Shown one piece after another: positions 49,604 through 59,146 of a DNA stretch of 64,000 nucleotides (position 1 is the first letter of the stretch; every line of letters begins with the position of its first letter). The notes below the pieces were generated by a model. The model was not told the origin of the DNA. It made no database searches and worked only from the letters and a program-made list of their open reading frames with translations. This stretch comes from Streptomyces sp. NBC_01235 (GTDB taxonomy: Bacteria > Actinomycetota > Actinomycetes > Streptomycetales > Streptomycetaceae). The stretch is taken from contig NZ_CP108513.1 of NCBI RefSeq assembly GCF_035989285.1, forward strand, positions 10,106,001 to 10,170,000, read 5' to 3'. The translations under genes were made by a program, and so were the position numbers.

Positions 49604-52600
49604 ATGACGGTCACTCGCAGATCGGTCCTTCTCGCTTCCACGGCGGCACCGGCCGCAGGAGCGCTCCTCGGCACCCCGGCGGCTCAGGCCGCCGAGGCCG
49701 CCCAGAGCGCCTCCGGCCGCCGTGCGGTCGCGCTGCGCGACGGCTGGCGCTTCGCGCTGGTCGACCCGGGCGGGATCACCGACCCGACGGGGCAGTACGC
49801 GGACGCCGCCGCCCCCGGCTACGACGACTCGACCTGGCGCGAGGTGGCGGTCCCGCACGACTGGAGCATCGAGCAGACCCCGACCACGCAGAACGGCACG
49901 ACCAGCGGCACCGGCTTCTTCCCCGGCGGTCTGGGCTGGTACCGCCTCGCCTTCACCCTGCCGCCCGCCCACGCCGGCCGGCGGATCTCGGTCGAGTTCG
50001 ACGGCGTCTACATGGACTCCTACGTCTACTGCAACGGCACCGAGGTCGGCCGCCACCCCTACGGCTACACCGGTTTCGCCTTCGACCTGACCGACCTGCT
50101 GCACACCGACGGCACCACCGAGAACGTGATCGCGGTGAAGGTGCAGAACCGGCTCCCGAGCAGCCGCTGGTACTCCGGCAGCGGCATCTACCGCGAAGCC
50201 CGCCTGGTCGTCACGGAGCCGGTGCACGTGGCCCGCTGGGGCACGTACGTCACCACCCCCGAGGTCACCGACGAACGGGCCGTCGTCCGGGTCGCGACCA
50301 CGGTGGTGAACGCGTCCGGCACGGGTTCGGACGTGGAGGTCGTCTCCCGGATCCTCGCTCCGAACGGCCGCACGGTCGCCCGTACGTCCTCCACGGTCTC
50401 CGTCGCCGACCGGGCCACGGAGACCCACGAACTCACCGTGGCCGATCCGCGGCGGTGGGACTTCGAGACCCCTCACCGCTACACCCTGGAGACCGAACTG
50501 CGCGTCGCGGGCGAGCGCACCGACAGCTACCGCACGCCGTTCGGCATCCGTACCTTCCGCTTCGACCCCGACGAGGGCTTCCACCTCAACGGCGGCCACG
50601 CCAAGATCCAGGGTGTCGACCTCCACCACGACCTGGGTGCCCTCGGGGCGGCGGTGAACGTCGACGCGATCCGCCGCCAGATGACGATCATGAAGTCGAT
50701 GGGTGTCAACGCCTTCCGGACCTCCCACAACCCGCCGTCCCCGGAGATGATCCAGGTCTGCGAGGAGCTGGGCATCGTGATGCTGGTGGAGGCCTTCGAC
50801 TGCTGGAAGACCGGCAAGACGCGCTACGACTACGGGCGGTTCTTCGACGAGTGGTGCGAACGGGACGCCACCGAGATGGTGCTCGCGGCCCGCAACTCGC
50901 CCGCAGTCCTCCTGTGGTCCATCGGCAACGAGATCACCGACTCCACCTCCACCGCCGGTCTCGCGATGGCGGACCGCATCATCACCGCCATCAGGGCCGT
51001 GGACGACACCCGGCCGCTCATCATCGGCTCGGACAAGTACCGCACCCCGCCCGCCAAGGGCTCCGCCGCCGACCTGATGCTCGCCAAGCTGGACGGCCTC
51101 GGCCTGAACTACAACACCGCCAAGTCCGTGGACGCCCTGCACGCGACCTACCCGCACCTGTTCCTCTTCGAGTCCGAGTCGTCCTCGCAGACCTCGACCC
51201 GCGGCACCTATCAGGAGCCCGAGCACCTCAACACGGGCGAGAACCACACCCCCGGCAGGCGGGCCACCTCGTCCTACGACAACAACCTCGCCTCCTGGAC
51301 GATGAGCGGCGAGTACGGGCACAAGAAGGACCGCGACCGGAAGTGGTTCGCCGGGCAGTTCCTGTGGTCCGGCATCGACTACATCGGCGAGCCGACGCCG
51401 TACAACGTCTTCCCGGTGAAGGCGTCCTTCTTCGGCGCCGTCGACACGGCCGGTTTTCCGAAGGACATGTACCACCTCTTCCGCAGCCAGTGGGTCGACG
51501 AGCCCATGGTCCATCTGCTGCCGATGACCTGGAACCACGAGGCGGGCGACACGGTCGAGGTGTGGGCGTACTCCAACGTCGACACCGTGGAGCTGTATCT
51601 CGACGGAAAGTCCCTGGGCGTGCGGAAGTTCGACACGAAGAAGACCGTCGACGGCCGCACCTACCTGGAGACGACCGAGGCCCCCGGCGACGACAAGACC
51701 TTCACCACCGGCCCGTACCCCGGCAGCTACACCAGCCCGAACGGCAGTGCGGGAAAGCTGCACCTGACGTGGAAGGTGCCGTACGCGCCGGGCGAGTTGA
51801 AGGCGGTGGCCCGCCGGGGCGGCAGGACGGTCGCCACCGACGTCCTGCGCACGGCCGGCGCCCCGCACGCCGTACGTCTCACCGCGGACCGCAAGTCCCT
51901 TCCGGCGGACGGGCGTTCACTGGTCTTCGTCACCGCCGACGTCGTCGACGCGCGGGGGACCGTCGTGCCCGACGCCGAGCACCTCATCTCCTTCGCGGTG
52001 ACCGGCGGCTCCCTGGCAGGTCTCGACAACGGGCGGGAGGAGAGCGCCGAGCGCTACCAGGCCAGTACCCGCACCGCCTTCCACGGCAAGGCCCTCGCCA
52101 TCGTGCGCTCCGGCACCGAGGCGGGCGCCCTGAAGGTGACCGCCCGCGTGGACGGCCTGCGCAAGGGCACCGCCACGGTGCGCACCACGCACGCGCGCAC
52201 GGTCGCGACCACCCCGGCCGCCGCCTTCGCCCCCGAGCACCCGGAGCCCGTGACCTACCCCTACGCGGACGCCAGTTACTCCGGCCGCCCGGACACCCTG
52301 CCCGCCGCCCTGCTGGACGGCGACCCGGCCACCGGTTGGTCCAACGCCTTCGCCAAGGCGGCCACCGCCCTGCTGCCCGCCTTCGGCGGGGCCCGGCCCG
52401 AGGACTGGGTGTCGGTGGACTACGGGCGCACGCGGGACTTCGACCGGGCGGAGGTGTCCTTCACGGTCGACGCCACGCACAGCCTGCCCGCGTCGGTCGA
52501 GGCCGAGGTCTGGGACGGGGAGCGGTACGTGCCGGTCACCGGAGCGGCCGTCGACTGGGCCACCGCCTCGGACGCGCCGACGGCTCTCACCTTCGACCCG

Positions 52601-52690
52601 GCCCGCGGCTCCAAGCTCCGGCTGAAGCTGACCAGCGGCGCACCCGGCACGGTGCAAGGAGCGGTCCGCATCAGCAGGTTGGAGGCGTGA
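49604..52690 (+). CDS. Secreted glycoside hydrolase family 2 (beta-galactosidase-like)
   Basis: The 1028-residue protein starts with a Tat-type signal (MTVTRRSVLLASTAAPAAGA, cleavage near AQAA). GH2 modules follow: a jelly-roll sugar-binding domain, an Ig-like domain, and a TIM barrel with the acid/base in WSIGNE (E443) and the nucleophile in ESESSSQTSTRG (E525, or E523). A DUF4982-like Ig region and a C-terminal discoidin-like domain (about 900-1028) complete it. Substrates could be beta-galactosides, glucuronides or mannosides. The ATG at 49604 follows GAGGGAGAG. It lies divergent from the SpoIIE phosphatase and upstream of the isochorismatase and GH9 genes. Confidence 0.92.
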   Translation: MTVTRRSVLLASTAAPAAGALLGTPAAQAAEAAQSASGRRAVALRDGWRFALVDPGGITDPTGQYADAAAPGYDDSTWREVAVPHDWSIEQTPTTQNGTTSGTGFFPGGLGWYRLAFTLPPAHAGRRISVEFDGVYMDSYVYCNGTEVGRHPYGYTGFAFDLTDLLHTDGTTENVIAVKVQNRLPSSRWYSGSGIYREARLVVTEPVHVARWGTYVTTPEVTDERAVVRVATTVVNASGTGSDVEVVSRILAPNGRTVARTSSTVSVADRATETHELTVADPRRWDFETPHRYTLETELRVAGERTDSYRTPFGIRTFRFDPDEGFHLNGGHAKIQGVDLHHDLGALGAAVNVDAIRRQMTIMKSMGVNAFRTSHNPPSPEMIQVCEELGIVMLVEAFDCWKTGKTRYDYGRFFDEWCERDATEMVLAARNSPAVLLWSIGNEITDSTSTAGLAMADRIITAIRAVDDTRPLIIGSDKYRTPPAKGSAADLMLAKLDGLGLNYNTAKSVDALHATYPHLFLFESESSSQTSTRGTYQEPEHLNTGENHTPGRRATSSYDNNLASWTMSGEYGHKKDRDRKWFAGQFLWSGIDYIGEPTPYNVFPVKASFFGAVDTAGFPKDMYHLFRSQWVDEPMVHLLPMTWNHEAGDTVEVWAYSNVDTVELYLDGKSLGVRKFDTKKTVDGRTYLETTEAPGDDKTFTTGPYPGSYTSPNGSAGKLHLTWKVPYAPGELKAVARRGGRTVATDVLRTAGAPHAVRLTADRKSLPADGRSLVFVTADVVDARGTVVPDAEHLISFAVTGGSLAGLDNGREESAERYQASTRTAFHGKALAIVRSGTEAGALKVTARVDGLRKGTATVRTTHARTVATTPAAAFAPEHPEPVTYPYADASYSGRPDTLPAALLDGDPATGWSNAFAKAATALLPAFGGARPEDWVSVDYGRTRDFDRAEVSFTVDATHSLPASVEAEVWDGERYVPVTGAAVDWATASDAPTALTFDPARGSKLRLKLTSGAPGTVQGAVRISRLEA

Positions 52691-52720
52691 CCGGCTGACC
52701 GGTCGACCTGCGTGGATCCT

Positions 52721-52766
52721 GTGGTGCCCGGGCCGGACGGACCGGACCGATCGGCCTGGGCACCAC
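52721..52766. terminator. 14-bp hairpin between GH2 and isochorismatase genes
   Basis: GTGGTGCCCGGGCC pairs with GGCCTGGGCACCAC (one G:T pair) around an 18-base loop. It lies between the convergent GH2 and isochorismatase genes and probably terminates both. Confidence 0.7.
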
Positions 52767-52796
52767 CGCGCCCGAGCGCCACCTCCCGGCCGTACC

Positions 52797-53363
52797 TCAG
52801 CCCGCGTCCGCCGCCTCGAACGTCACCTTCGCCGTGTCCACCGTGCCCGCGCTGCGGCCGGGCGCGCTCTGCCACGACCAGTACAGGTTGGTGTGGGCTA
52901 TCACCTGCTCCGGTGCCGGAGCGCCGTACTCGCTGAGGTCCTCGGTGGTGTGGGCGTCGCCGACCAGCGTCACGTCGTACCCGCGCACGAAGGCGCCGTG
53001 CAGGGTCGAGCGGATGCACGCGTCGGTCTGCGCCCCCGTGACGACGACCCGGCCCACCCCGTGCTCCGCGAGCACCGACTCCAGGTCCGTGGCCTCGAAG
53101 GAGTCGAAGTAGGTCTTGTGGACGAGCGGTTCGGAGTCGAGGCGGACCAGCTCCTCGACGTAGGCCCAGTTCTCGCTGCCGCGCACCAGCTCGCCGTCGG
53201 AGTGCTGCACCCAGATGACCGGCACGTCCTGCGCGCGGGCCGTGCCGATCAGGGTGTCGATGTTCGCGATCACCTCGGCGCGGCGGGGCGCGCCCGCCAC
53301 CACGCCCTTCTGGACGTCGATGACGAGCAGGGCGGTGTTCGGCCGGTCGGGCAGGGTGGTCAT
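52797..53363 (-). CDS. Isochorismatase-family cysteine hydrolase
   Basis: The 188-residue protein has the cysteine hydrolase triad pattern: [12 protein letters not shown] (Asp), HKTYFDSF (Lys) and [20 protein letters not shown] (Cys). Related enzymes hydrolyse isochorismate, nicotinamide, or N-carbamoyl compounds. The ATG at 53363 follows GGAGG. The gene is divergent from the GH9 gene, with the CebR-type box 166 bases away. Confidence 0.9.
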   Translation of the reverse strand: MTTLPDRPNTALLVIDVQKGVVAGAPRRAEVIANIDTLIGTARAQDVPVIWVQHSDGELVRGSENWAYVEELVRLDSEPLVHKTYFDSFEATDLESVLAEHGVGRVVVTGAQTDACIRSTLHGAFVRGYDVTLVGDAHTTEDLSEYGAPAPEQVIAHTNLYWSWQSAPGRSAGTVDTAKVTFEAADAG

Positions 53364-53528
53364 GGAGACCTCCTGTTCGTCGTCGTGTTTCCGCCATCGG
53401 GCGCGGGCGGTGAGTTCTCTCGGACGACCCACCCTAGAACGCACCACTGACAACGGCCCGAGGGCATTCTCGTCCGCACAGTTGACGGGGTGTCATGACT
53501 CCAACAAGCATGTCCTGCGACCCCTCCC

Positions 53529-53542
53529 TGGGAGCGCTCCCA
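53529..53542. promoter_or_regulatory. CebR box (cellobiose/cellotriose repressor operator)
   Basis: TGGGAGCGCTCCCA is the perfect 14-bp palindrome known as the Streptomyces CebR-binding site. It lies 47 bases before the GH9 GTG and downstream of a TTGACG -35-like sequence (53482-53487). Repression by CebR and induction by cello-oligosaccharides is therefore likely. Confidence 0.9.
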
Positions 53543-53589
53543 TCCGTACCTCGTGGGCAGCGTCCCGCACCTCCCCGAGGAGCCTGGAC

Positions 53590-55830
53590 GTGAAACGACG
53601 CAGAACCGCCCTGCTGTCCCTCGCGGCCCTGCTGGGCGCGGCGCTCACCGCGCTGCCCGCGCAGCAGGCCGGCGCCGACGAGGCCGAGCAGGTCAGGAAC
53701 GGCGGATTCGACACGACCGCCGACCCGTGGTGGACCAGCAACGTCACCGCCGGCCTCACCGACGGCCGGCTGTGCGCGGACGTGCCGGGCGGCACCGTCA
53801 ACCGCTGGGACTCCGCCGTCGGCCAGAACGCGATCACCCTGGCGAAGGGGTCGTCGTACCGGTTCTCCTTCAGCGCCTCCGGAGTGCCCGAGGGACATGC
53901 GGTGCGGGCGATCGTGGGCCTCGGGGTGTCCCCGTACGACACCTGGTACGAGGCGAGCCCCGTGCTGAGCGCGTCGGGGGAGTCGTACTCCTACACCTTC
54001 ACCTCGCCGGTCGACAGCGCCGAGGGCCAGGTCGCCTTCCAGGTCGGCGGGAGCGCCGAGCCCTGGCGGTTCTGCCTGGACGACGTGTCGCTGCTGGGCG
54101 GGGTGCCGCCGGAGGTGTACGAGCCCGACACCGGGCCACGCGTGCGCGTCAACCAGGTCGGCTATCTGCCCGCCGGGCCGAAGAACGCCACCCTGGTCAC
54201 CGACGCCGGCGCGAAGCTGCCCTGGCAGCTGAAGAACAGCGCCGGGGCGACGGTCGCGCACGGCTGGAGCGTGCCGCGCGGCCTCGACGTGTCCTCCGGG
54301 CAGAACGTCCACTCCATCGATTTCGGCGCCTACCGCACGCGCGGCGCCGGCTTCACCCTGGTCGCCGACGGCGAGACCAGCCGCCCCTTCGACATCGGCA
54401 CCGCCGCCTACGACCGGCTGCGCCTGGACGCGGTGAAGTACTACTACACGCAGCGCAGCGGCATCGCGATCCGCGACGACCTCCGGCCCGGCTACGGCAG
54501 GGCGGCCGGCCATGTGGGCGTGGCCCCCAACCAGGGCGACTCCGCCGTCCCCTGCCGGCCGGGTGTGTGCGACTACAGCCTCGACGTCACCGGCGGCTGG
54601 TACGACGCCGGCGACCACGGCAAGTACGTCGTCAACGGCGGCATCGCCACCTGGGAGCTGCTGAGCACCTACGAGCGCTCCCTCCTCGCCCGCACCGGCC
54701 GTCCGGCCGGGCTCGGTGACGGCACCCTCGCCCTCCCCGAGAGCGGCAACAAGGTGCCCGACGTCCTCGACGAGGCCCGCTGGGAGCTCGACTTCCTGCT
54801 GAAGATGCAGGTACCGGACGGGCAGCCCCTCGCGGGCATGGCCCACCACAAGATCCACGACGCGCAGTGGACGGGCCTGCCGCTGCTGCCGAGCGACGAC
54901 CCGCAGCAGCGCGAACTGCACCCGCCGACCACCGCCGCGACCCTCAACCTGGCCGCGACGGCCGCACAGGCGGCCCGCCTGTACCGCCCCTACGACAAGG
55001 CGTTCGCGGCGAGGGCCCTGACGGCCGCGCGCAAGGCCTGGGCGGCGGCCCTCGCCCATCCGGACGTGTACGCCGACCCGAACGACGGCAACGGCGGCGG
55101 CGCCTACAACGACGACAACGCGACCGACGAGTTCTACTGGGCGGCCGCCGAGCTGTATCTCACCACGGGGGAGAAGCGGTTCGCCTACCACGTGCTCAAC
55201 TCCCCGGTGCACACCGCGGACCTCTTCGTCCCCAACGGCTTCGACTGGTCCCGCACGGCCGCCGCCGGCCGCCTCGATCTCGCGACCGTCCCGAACAAGC
55301 TGCCCGGCCGGGACAAGGTGCGCAGGTCGGTGGTGCGGGGCGCCGACACCTACCTCGCCACGCTGGCCGCACAGCCGTACGGCATGCCCTACGCCCCCGA
55401 CGGCAACCGCTACGACTGGGGCTCCAGCCACCAGGTCCTCAACAACGCCGTGGTCATCGCCACCGCCTACGACATCACGGGAGCCTCGAAGTACCGTGAC
55501 GCGGCCGTCCAGAGCATGGACTACGTCCTCGGCCGCAACGCGCTCAACATCTCGTACGTCACCGGCTACGGCGAGGTCGACTCCCATCACCAGCACAGCC
55601 GTTGGTACGCCCACCAGCTCGACCCGAGCCTCCCGGAACCCCCGGCGGGGACCCTCGCGGGCGGCGCGAACTCGAGCATCCAGGACCCCTACGCGCAGAG
55701 CAAGCTCCAGGGCTGCGTGGGCCAGTTCTGCTACATCGACGACATCCAGTCCTGGTCGACGAACGAGACCGCGATCAACTGGAACGCGGCGCTGGCCCGG
55801 ATGGCGTCCTTCGTTGCGGATCAGGGATAG
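53590..55830 (+). CDS. Secreted glycoside hydrolase family 9 endoglucanase
   Basis: The 746-residue protein has a Sec signal ([20 protein letters not shown], cut after AGA), a family 4/9-type carbohydrate-binding module (about 30-170), a CelD_N Ig-like domain (about 180-270) and a GH9 catalytic domain. The GH9 domain has the aspartates of [11 protein letters not shown] (D339, D342) and the acid Glu in [10 protein letters not shown] (E726). It hydrolyses beta-1,4-glucans. The GTG at 53590 follows GAGGAG. The CebR box upstream links it to cellulose use. Confidence 0.94.
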   Translation: MKRRRTALLSLAALLGAALTALPAQQAGADEAEQVRNGGFDTTADPWWTSNVTAGLTDGRLCADVPGGTVNRWDSAVGQNAITLAKGSSYRFSFSASGVPEGHAVRAIVGLGVSPYDTWYEASPVLSASGESYSYTFTSPVDSAEGQVAFQVGGSAEPWRFCLDDVSLLGGVPPEVYEPDTGPRVRVNQVGYLPAGPKNATLVTDAGAKLPWQLKNSAGATVAHGWSVPRGLDVSSGQNVHSIDFGAYRTRGAGFTLVADGETSRPFDIGTAAYDRLRLDAVKYYYTQRSGIAIRDDLRPGYGRAAGHVGVAPNQGDSAVPCRPGVCDYSLDVTGGWYDAGDHGKYVVNGGIATWELLSTYERSLLARTGRPAGLGDGTLALPESGNKVPDVLDEARWELDFLLKMQVPDGQPLAGMAHHKIHDAQWTGLPLLPSDDPQQRELHPPTTAATLNLAATAAQAARLYRPYDKAFAARALTAARKAWAAALAHPDVYADPNDGNGGGAYNDDNATDEFYWAAAELYLTTGEKRFAYHVLNSPVHTADLFVPNGFDWSRTAAAGRLDLATVPNKLPGRDKVRRSVVRGADTYLATLAAQPYGMPYAPDGNRYDWGSSHQVLNNAVVIATAYDITGASKYRDAAVQSMDYVLGRNALNISYVTGYGEVDSHHQHSRWYAHQLDPSLPEPPAGTLAGGANSSIQDPYAQSKLQGCVGQFCYIDDIQSWSTNETAINWNAALARMASFVADQG

Positions 55831-55881
55831 GCCCCGTCCGGTCAGGAGCGTGCAGGGTCGGACACCGGCAGGACACCCATC

Positions 55882-55942
55882 GGTACCGCGCGGTCATCAG
55901 TTTGACCTGGGGATATTTACGAGTAAGTACCCGCGCGGTACC
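55882..55942. promoter_or_regulatory. Inverted repeats flanking the toxin-antitoxin promoter
   Basis: GGTACCGCGCGG (55882-55893) and CCGCGCGGTACC (55931-55942) are perfect 12-bp arms. Between them is TTGACC (55902-55907), a 16-base gap and TAAGTA (55924-55929), a plausible -35/-10 pair. This arrangement fits autoregulation of the operon by its antitoxin. Confidence 0.8.
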
Positions 55943-55951
55943 GTGAAGGGC

Positions 55952-56197
55952 ATGCCAGCCCTCAATGTGGAATTCAGCGATCGCGAGCTGGAGGACCTGC
56001 GGCAGATCGCCAAGGAACGCGGTACGTCGATGAAGGCGCTCGTGCGGGAGGCGGCCGCGGCCGACATCGCACGGCACCGGGCGCTCCAGGAGGGCGCGGA
56101 GGCGTTCCGTACGTTCTTCGCGTCCCACGCCGACGAGTTCGCGGCCGCCTTCCCCGAAGACGAACGCTCCGCCAGGGGCGAGGGGCGGGTCGCCTGA
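55952..56197 (+). CDS. Antitoxin-like ribbon-helix-helix protein (Phd/CopG type)
   Basis: The 81-residue protein has a ribbon-helix-helix pattern (MPALNVEFSDRELEDLRQIA, SMKALVREAAAADIARHRAL) that would bind DNA as a dimer, and an acidic/Phe-rich tail (AFRTFFASHADEFAAAFPED) that could bind the toxin. It is the first gene of a two-gene operon, 3 bases before the Doc-like gene, and likely binds the flanking palindromes. Confidence 0.86.
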   Translation: MPALNVEFSDRELEDLRQIAKERGTSMKALVREAAAADIARHRALQEGAEAFRTFFASHADEFAAAFPEDERSARGEGRVA

Positions 56198-56200
56198 CCG

Positions 56201-56578
56201 ATGACAGCCGTCATCCACATCGACGTGCCCTGGCTGCTCCAGCGCCACGAAGAGGTCCTGCCCGAGCAGCCCACCGTCAACGACTTCTCCGCGCTGGTCG
56301 CCGCCGTCGCCCGGCACCGGGTCGACCCGCCCAAGCTCGGCGTGGACTCCGACCCCGCCTGGCGGGCCGCCGCGCTGCTGCACACGCTCACTCTGCTCAA
56401 GCCACTGCCCTCGGCCAACGCCCGTTTCGCCTGCGCGACGGCGGTGGCGTACATGTTCACCAGCGGGGTCGGCATCGATCCGCCCTACGGCGCGCTCGTC
56501 GACCTCGCCCGTGACCTGATCGACGGCAAGACCGACGTCTACGGCGCGGCGGACCGGCTGCGGTCCTGGCAGATATAG
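56201..56578 (+). CDS. Doc/Fic-like toxin with degenerate Fic motif
   Basis: The 125-residue protein has the size and helical pattern of Doc toxins (MTAVIHIDVPWLLQRHEEVL; ALLHTLTLLKPLPSANARFA). At the position of the catalytic HPFxDGNxR motif it reads KPLPSANAR (residues 67-75): Asn and Arg remain but His, Phe, Asp and Gly are changed. Typical Fic/Doc phosphorylation or AMPylation would need the His, so the activity may be lost or altered. The antitoxin gene directly precedes it, and a strong hairpin follows the stop. Confidence 0.83.
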   Translation: MTAVIHIDVPWLLQRHEEVLPEQPTVNDFSALVAAVARHRVDPPKLGVDSDPAWRAAALLHTLTLLKPLPSANARFACATAVAYMFTSGVGIDPPYGALVDLARDLIDGKTDVYGAADRLRSWQI

Positions 56579-56597
56579 GCGAACGGAAAGAGTTTTG

Positions 56598-56636
56598 GGC
56601 CGCCGGCCGAGGGCGGGAGGAACAAGGCCGGCGGCC
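56598..56636 (+). terminator. 11-bp perfect hairpin after the toxin-antitoxin operon
   Basis: GGCCGCCGGCC (56598-56608) pairs with GGCCGGCGGCC (56626-56636) around a 17-base loop, starting 20 bases after the toxin stop. The remaining 380 bases before the second lectin-sigma gene hold no further gene. Confidence 0.8.
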
Positions 56637-57016
56637 GTTCGGCGCAGGAGAGCCGCCGTCCTGCGCGGGGCCTCCGAGGAAGTGGCCGGGTTCCAGCCAA
56701 CTACGCGGGCCGGTGCGTCGGGAGCGTGCGCGGCGCTCCGCCGCGTGCGCGGGTTTCACACGGGGCGCACGGGCGGATTCCGGCCCTGGCGTCAAAGGCC
56801 GGCGAAAAGGCGAGGCATACGGAGTGACTCGGCGTCGCCTATCGACATTTTTTCAACAAAGGGCAGCTTCAGCCACCGCCTTGTTGTGCGCGACTTAGTT
56901 GTGCAATGGTGAACCACCCGTGCGGGGGTCATGGCCGGGTCCCCTGCGTTCGTCGGCGGAGGCGAATTCGCGCTCCCTGCCGCACCGAACAGGTACGTAC
57001 CAAAGGAATTCGCTCA

Positions 57017-58651
57017 GTGCCCACCGCTCAGCCTCCCCTTCCGCCCTACCCTCCGCCGGGCGGGGGCCCAGGAGAATCCGACGAGTCCCTCGCCGCCGGG
57101 ATACGCGGCGGCGCGGACAGCGAGGTCGCACAGTCCACCGCCCTGCTGATCGCCCGGCACTGGCGGCCGGTGCACGAGTACGCGGTCATCTGCCTCGCCT
57201 CCTCCTCGAGCGTCGCGTCCATGATCACCGCGGCCGCCTTCCACCAGGTCTTCGACCGGCTCAAGCTGGGCGAGCCGGCCACCGCGCTGCGCCCCCGACT
57301 GCTGGTGACCGTGCGGGACATGGCCCGGCTGTGGTCCGCCGACGAGGGGCTGTCCGGCGTTCTGCCGGTACTGCGCAAGCCCGCCGGCGCGCGCGGCATG
57401 CGGTCCGCGAAGTCCATGACGCCGGAGAACCGGGTGCTGGCGGAACGCTCGTTCCAGGGCCTTCCCGCGGTCGCCCGCTGCGCCCTGTGGCACGTGGAGG
57501 TCGAGGCCGAGGAGATCACCGTCGCCGCCGGGCTGCTCGGCATGGACACCGACACCGTGTCCGCCGCCCTCGAACAGTCCCGGGACAAGCTCCGCGAGGG
57601 CGTCGTCCGCGCCCATCGGGAACTCGCGCCGAACAAGGACTGCCGTTTCTACAACCGGCTCCTCGACGGTCCCATCCGCCGCGGCGGCGACCTGCTGCCC
57701 GACGTGCGCCAGCACCTGGACGCGTGCCGTTACTGCCGCTCCGCCGCCGAACAGCTCGGCCACTTCGAGAACGGCCTCGGCGTGCTGCTCGCCGAGGCCG
57801 TTCTCGGCTGGGGCGCCCGTCGCTACCACGACACCCGCCCCGGCCGCACCAAGCAGCAGACGGTACGTCTCAAGGGCTCCGCCCGGCACCGTGGGGGCGG
57901 CACACGCGGCCGACGCGGCACCCTGCTCTCGCGCATCCCCTCGCCCCGCCGACGGGAGTCCGGGGCGGCGCGGTCGCCGCGCGCGCTGCTCACCGGCGTC
58001 GGCCTGGCCTCGGCCGGCCTGCTGACCACCCTGCTCGCGGCCGGCATGTGGTCGGACGACGGCGGCGCCGACCCGGCCGCCTCCACCAGCGGCAGCGTCC
58101 CCGGCACCGACTCGCAGGCCGCCACCGCCTCGCCCACGGCCCCGGACACCGCCCAACTGCCCAGCGCACCACGGCAGACCAGGCTGCGCAACGCCGCGGC
58201 CGACCTGTGCCTGGACATCCGGGGCGAGGCCAAGGCGGGCGCCGCCGTCGAACTCGCGGACTGCTCGTCCGACGGGACGCAGCAGTGGTCCTACAGCGAC
58301 GACGGGCAGCTGCGCAGCGCGGCCCACTCCGAGCTGTGCGTCGACTCCCACGCGGACGCCGGTGTGGTCATCCTCGGCGCGTGCGCCGACGCCGGCGACG
58401 CCCGGGGCGACGACGTCCGTTACGACCTCACCGTCCAGGGCGAGTTGCTGCCCCGCTGGGACGACGCGCTCGCCCTGGCGACGGCCGGCGAGGCCCCGGG
58501 CGCCGATGTCGTCGTCAAGGTCCGCGACCACTCTCCGGGCCAGCGCTGGCTGACCGACGTCGCCTCCGCCTCCCCCGGTTCCCTCGCGGTCACCGGCACG
58601 GACGCACCCCCGTCGGCCCAGCCGGTCGACCTCTCGGACCGGACGGCCTGA
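57017..58651 (+). CDS. ECF-sigma-like/zinc-finger/membrane/ricin-lectin fusion protein (second copy)
   Basis: The 544-residue paralogue of the protein at 44526 has the same order of parts. A sigma-like region spans about 35-210 (YAVICLASSSSVASMITAAA; ERSFQGLPAVARCALWHVEV). The HxxxCxxC site HLDACRYC is at 233-240. A basic linker leads to one transmembrane helix at about 323-345 (ALLTGVGLASAGLLTTLLAA). A ricin-type beta-trefoil domain (about 390-525) has QQW and QRW. It lacks the Ser/Gly/Tyr tail of the first copy. Identity is highest in the zinc-site neighbourhood (RRGGDLLPDVRQHLDACRYC). The GTG at 57017 follows AAAGGA by nine bases. Confidence 0.85.
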   Translation: MPTAQPPLPPYPPPGGGPGESDESLAAGIRGGADSEVAQSTALLIARHWRPVHEYAVICLASSSSVASMITAAAFHQVFDRLKLGEPATALRPRLLVTVRDMARLWSADEGLSGVLPVLRKPAGARGMRSAKSMTPENRVLAERSFQGLPAVARCALWHVEVEAEEITVAAGLLGMDTDTVSAALEQSRDKLREGVVRAHRELAPNKDCRFYNRLLDGPIRRGGDLLPDVRQHLDACRYCRSAAEQLGHFENGLGVLLAEAVLGWGARRYHDTRPGRTKQQTVRLKGSARHRGGGTRGRRGTLLSRIPSPRRRESGAARSPRALLTGVGLASAGLLTTLLAAGMWSDDGGADPAASTSGSVPGTDSQAATASPTAPDTAQLPSAPRQTRLRNAAADLCLDIRGEAKAGAAVELADCSSDGTQQWSYSDDGQLRSAAHSELCVDSHADAGVVILGACADAGDARGDDVRYDLTVQGELLPRWDDALALATAGEAPGADVVVKVRDHSPGQRWLTDVASASPGSLAVTGTDAPPSAQPVDLSDRTA

Positions 58652-58658
58652 AGGACGC

Positions 58659-58982
58659 CACCCGCGCCGCCGGGCACGCCGCCGATGAGCCGCCCGGCGG
58701 CCCTGGCGACACGGCCGCGCGGGGGCGTCGGGGCGTGCGGCGGAAAGCCGGAGGAGGCGTCGACGCGGGGCTTCGCCACGACGCCAACGCGGCCGGGTGT
58801 CCTCCCCTCAGAGGAGGGCACGCACACCCGCGCCGCCGGGCACGCCGCCGATGAGCCGCCCGGCGGCCCTGGCGACACGGCCGCGCGGGGGCGTCGGGGT
58901 GTGCGGCGGAAAGCCGGAGGGGGCGTCGACGCGGGGCTTCGCCACGACGCCAACGCGGCCGGGAGTCCTCCCCTCAGAGGAG
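58659..58982. repeat. 166-bp tandem duplication after the second lectin-sigma gene
   Basis: The 166 bases at 58659-58824 recur at 58825-58982 with three visible substitutions. Each copy contains a CCTCCCCTCAGAGGAG hairpin. No gene is recognised in either copy; the 495-base gap to the next gene otherwise shows nothing. Confidence 0.9.
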
Positions 58983-59146
58983 CGCGGGCCAGGGCCGGCG
59001 AGCCCTGGCCGATCCGAACAACAGCCCCCAGCCCTCGGTGAGGCGCCGGTCGGACCGGCGGGTGTGGCGGTGAGCGGTGGCCGCACAGGGTGACGACCCG
59101 GCCGCCGCGTGGGTGCCCGACCGCACCGCTCTGCTCCCGCCGGCCG

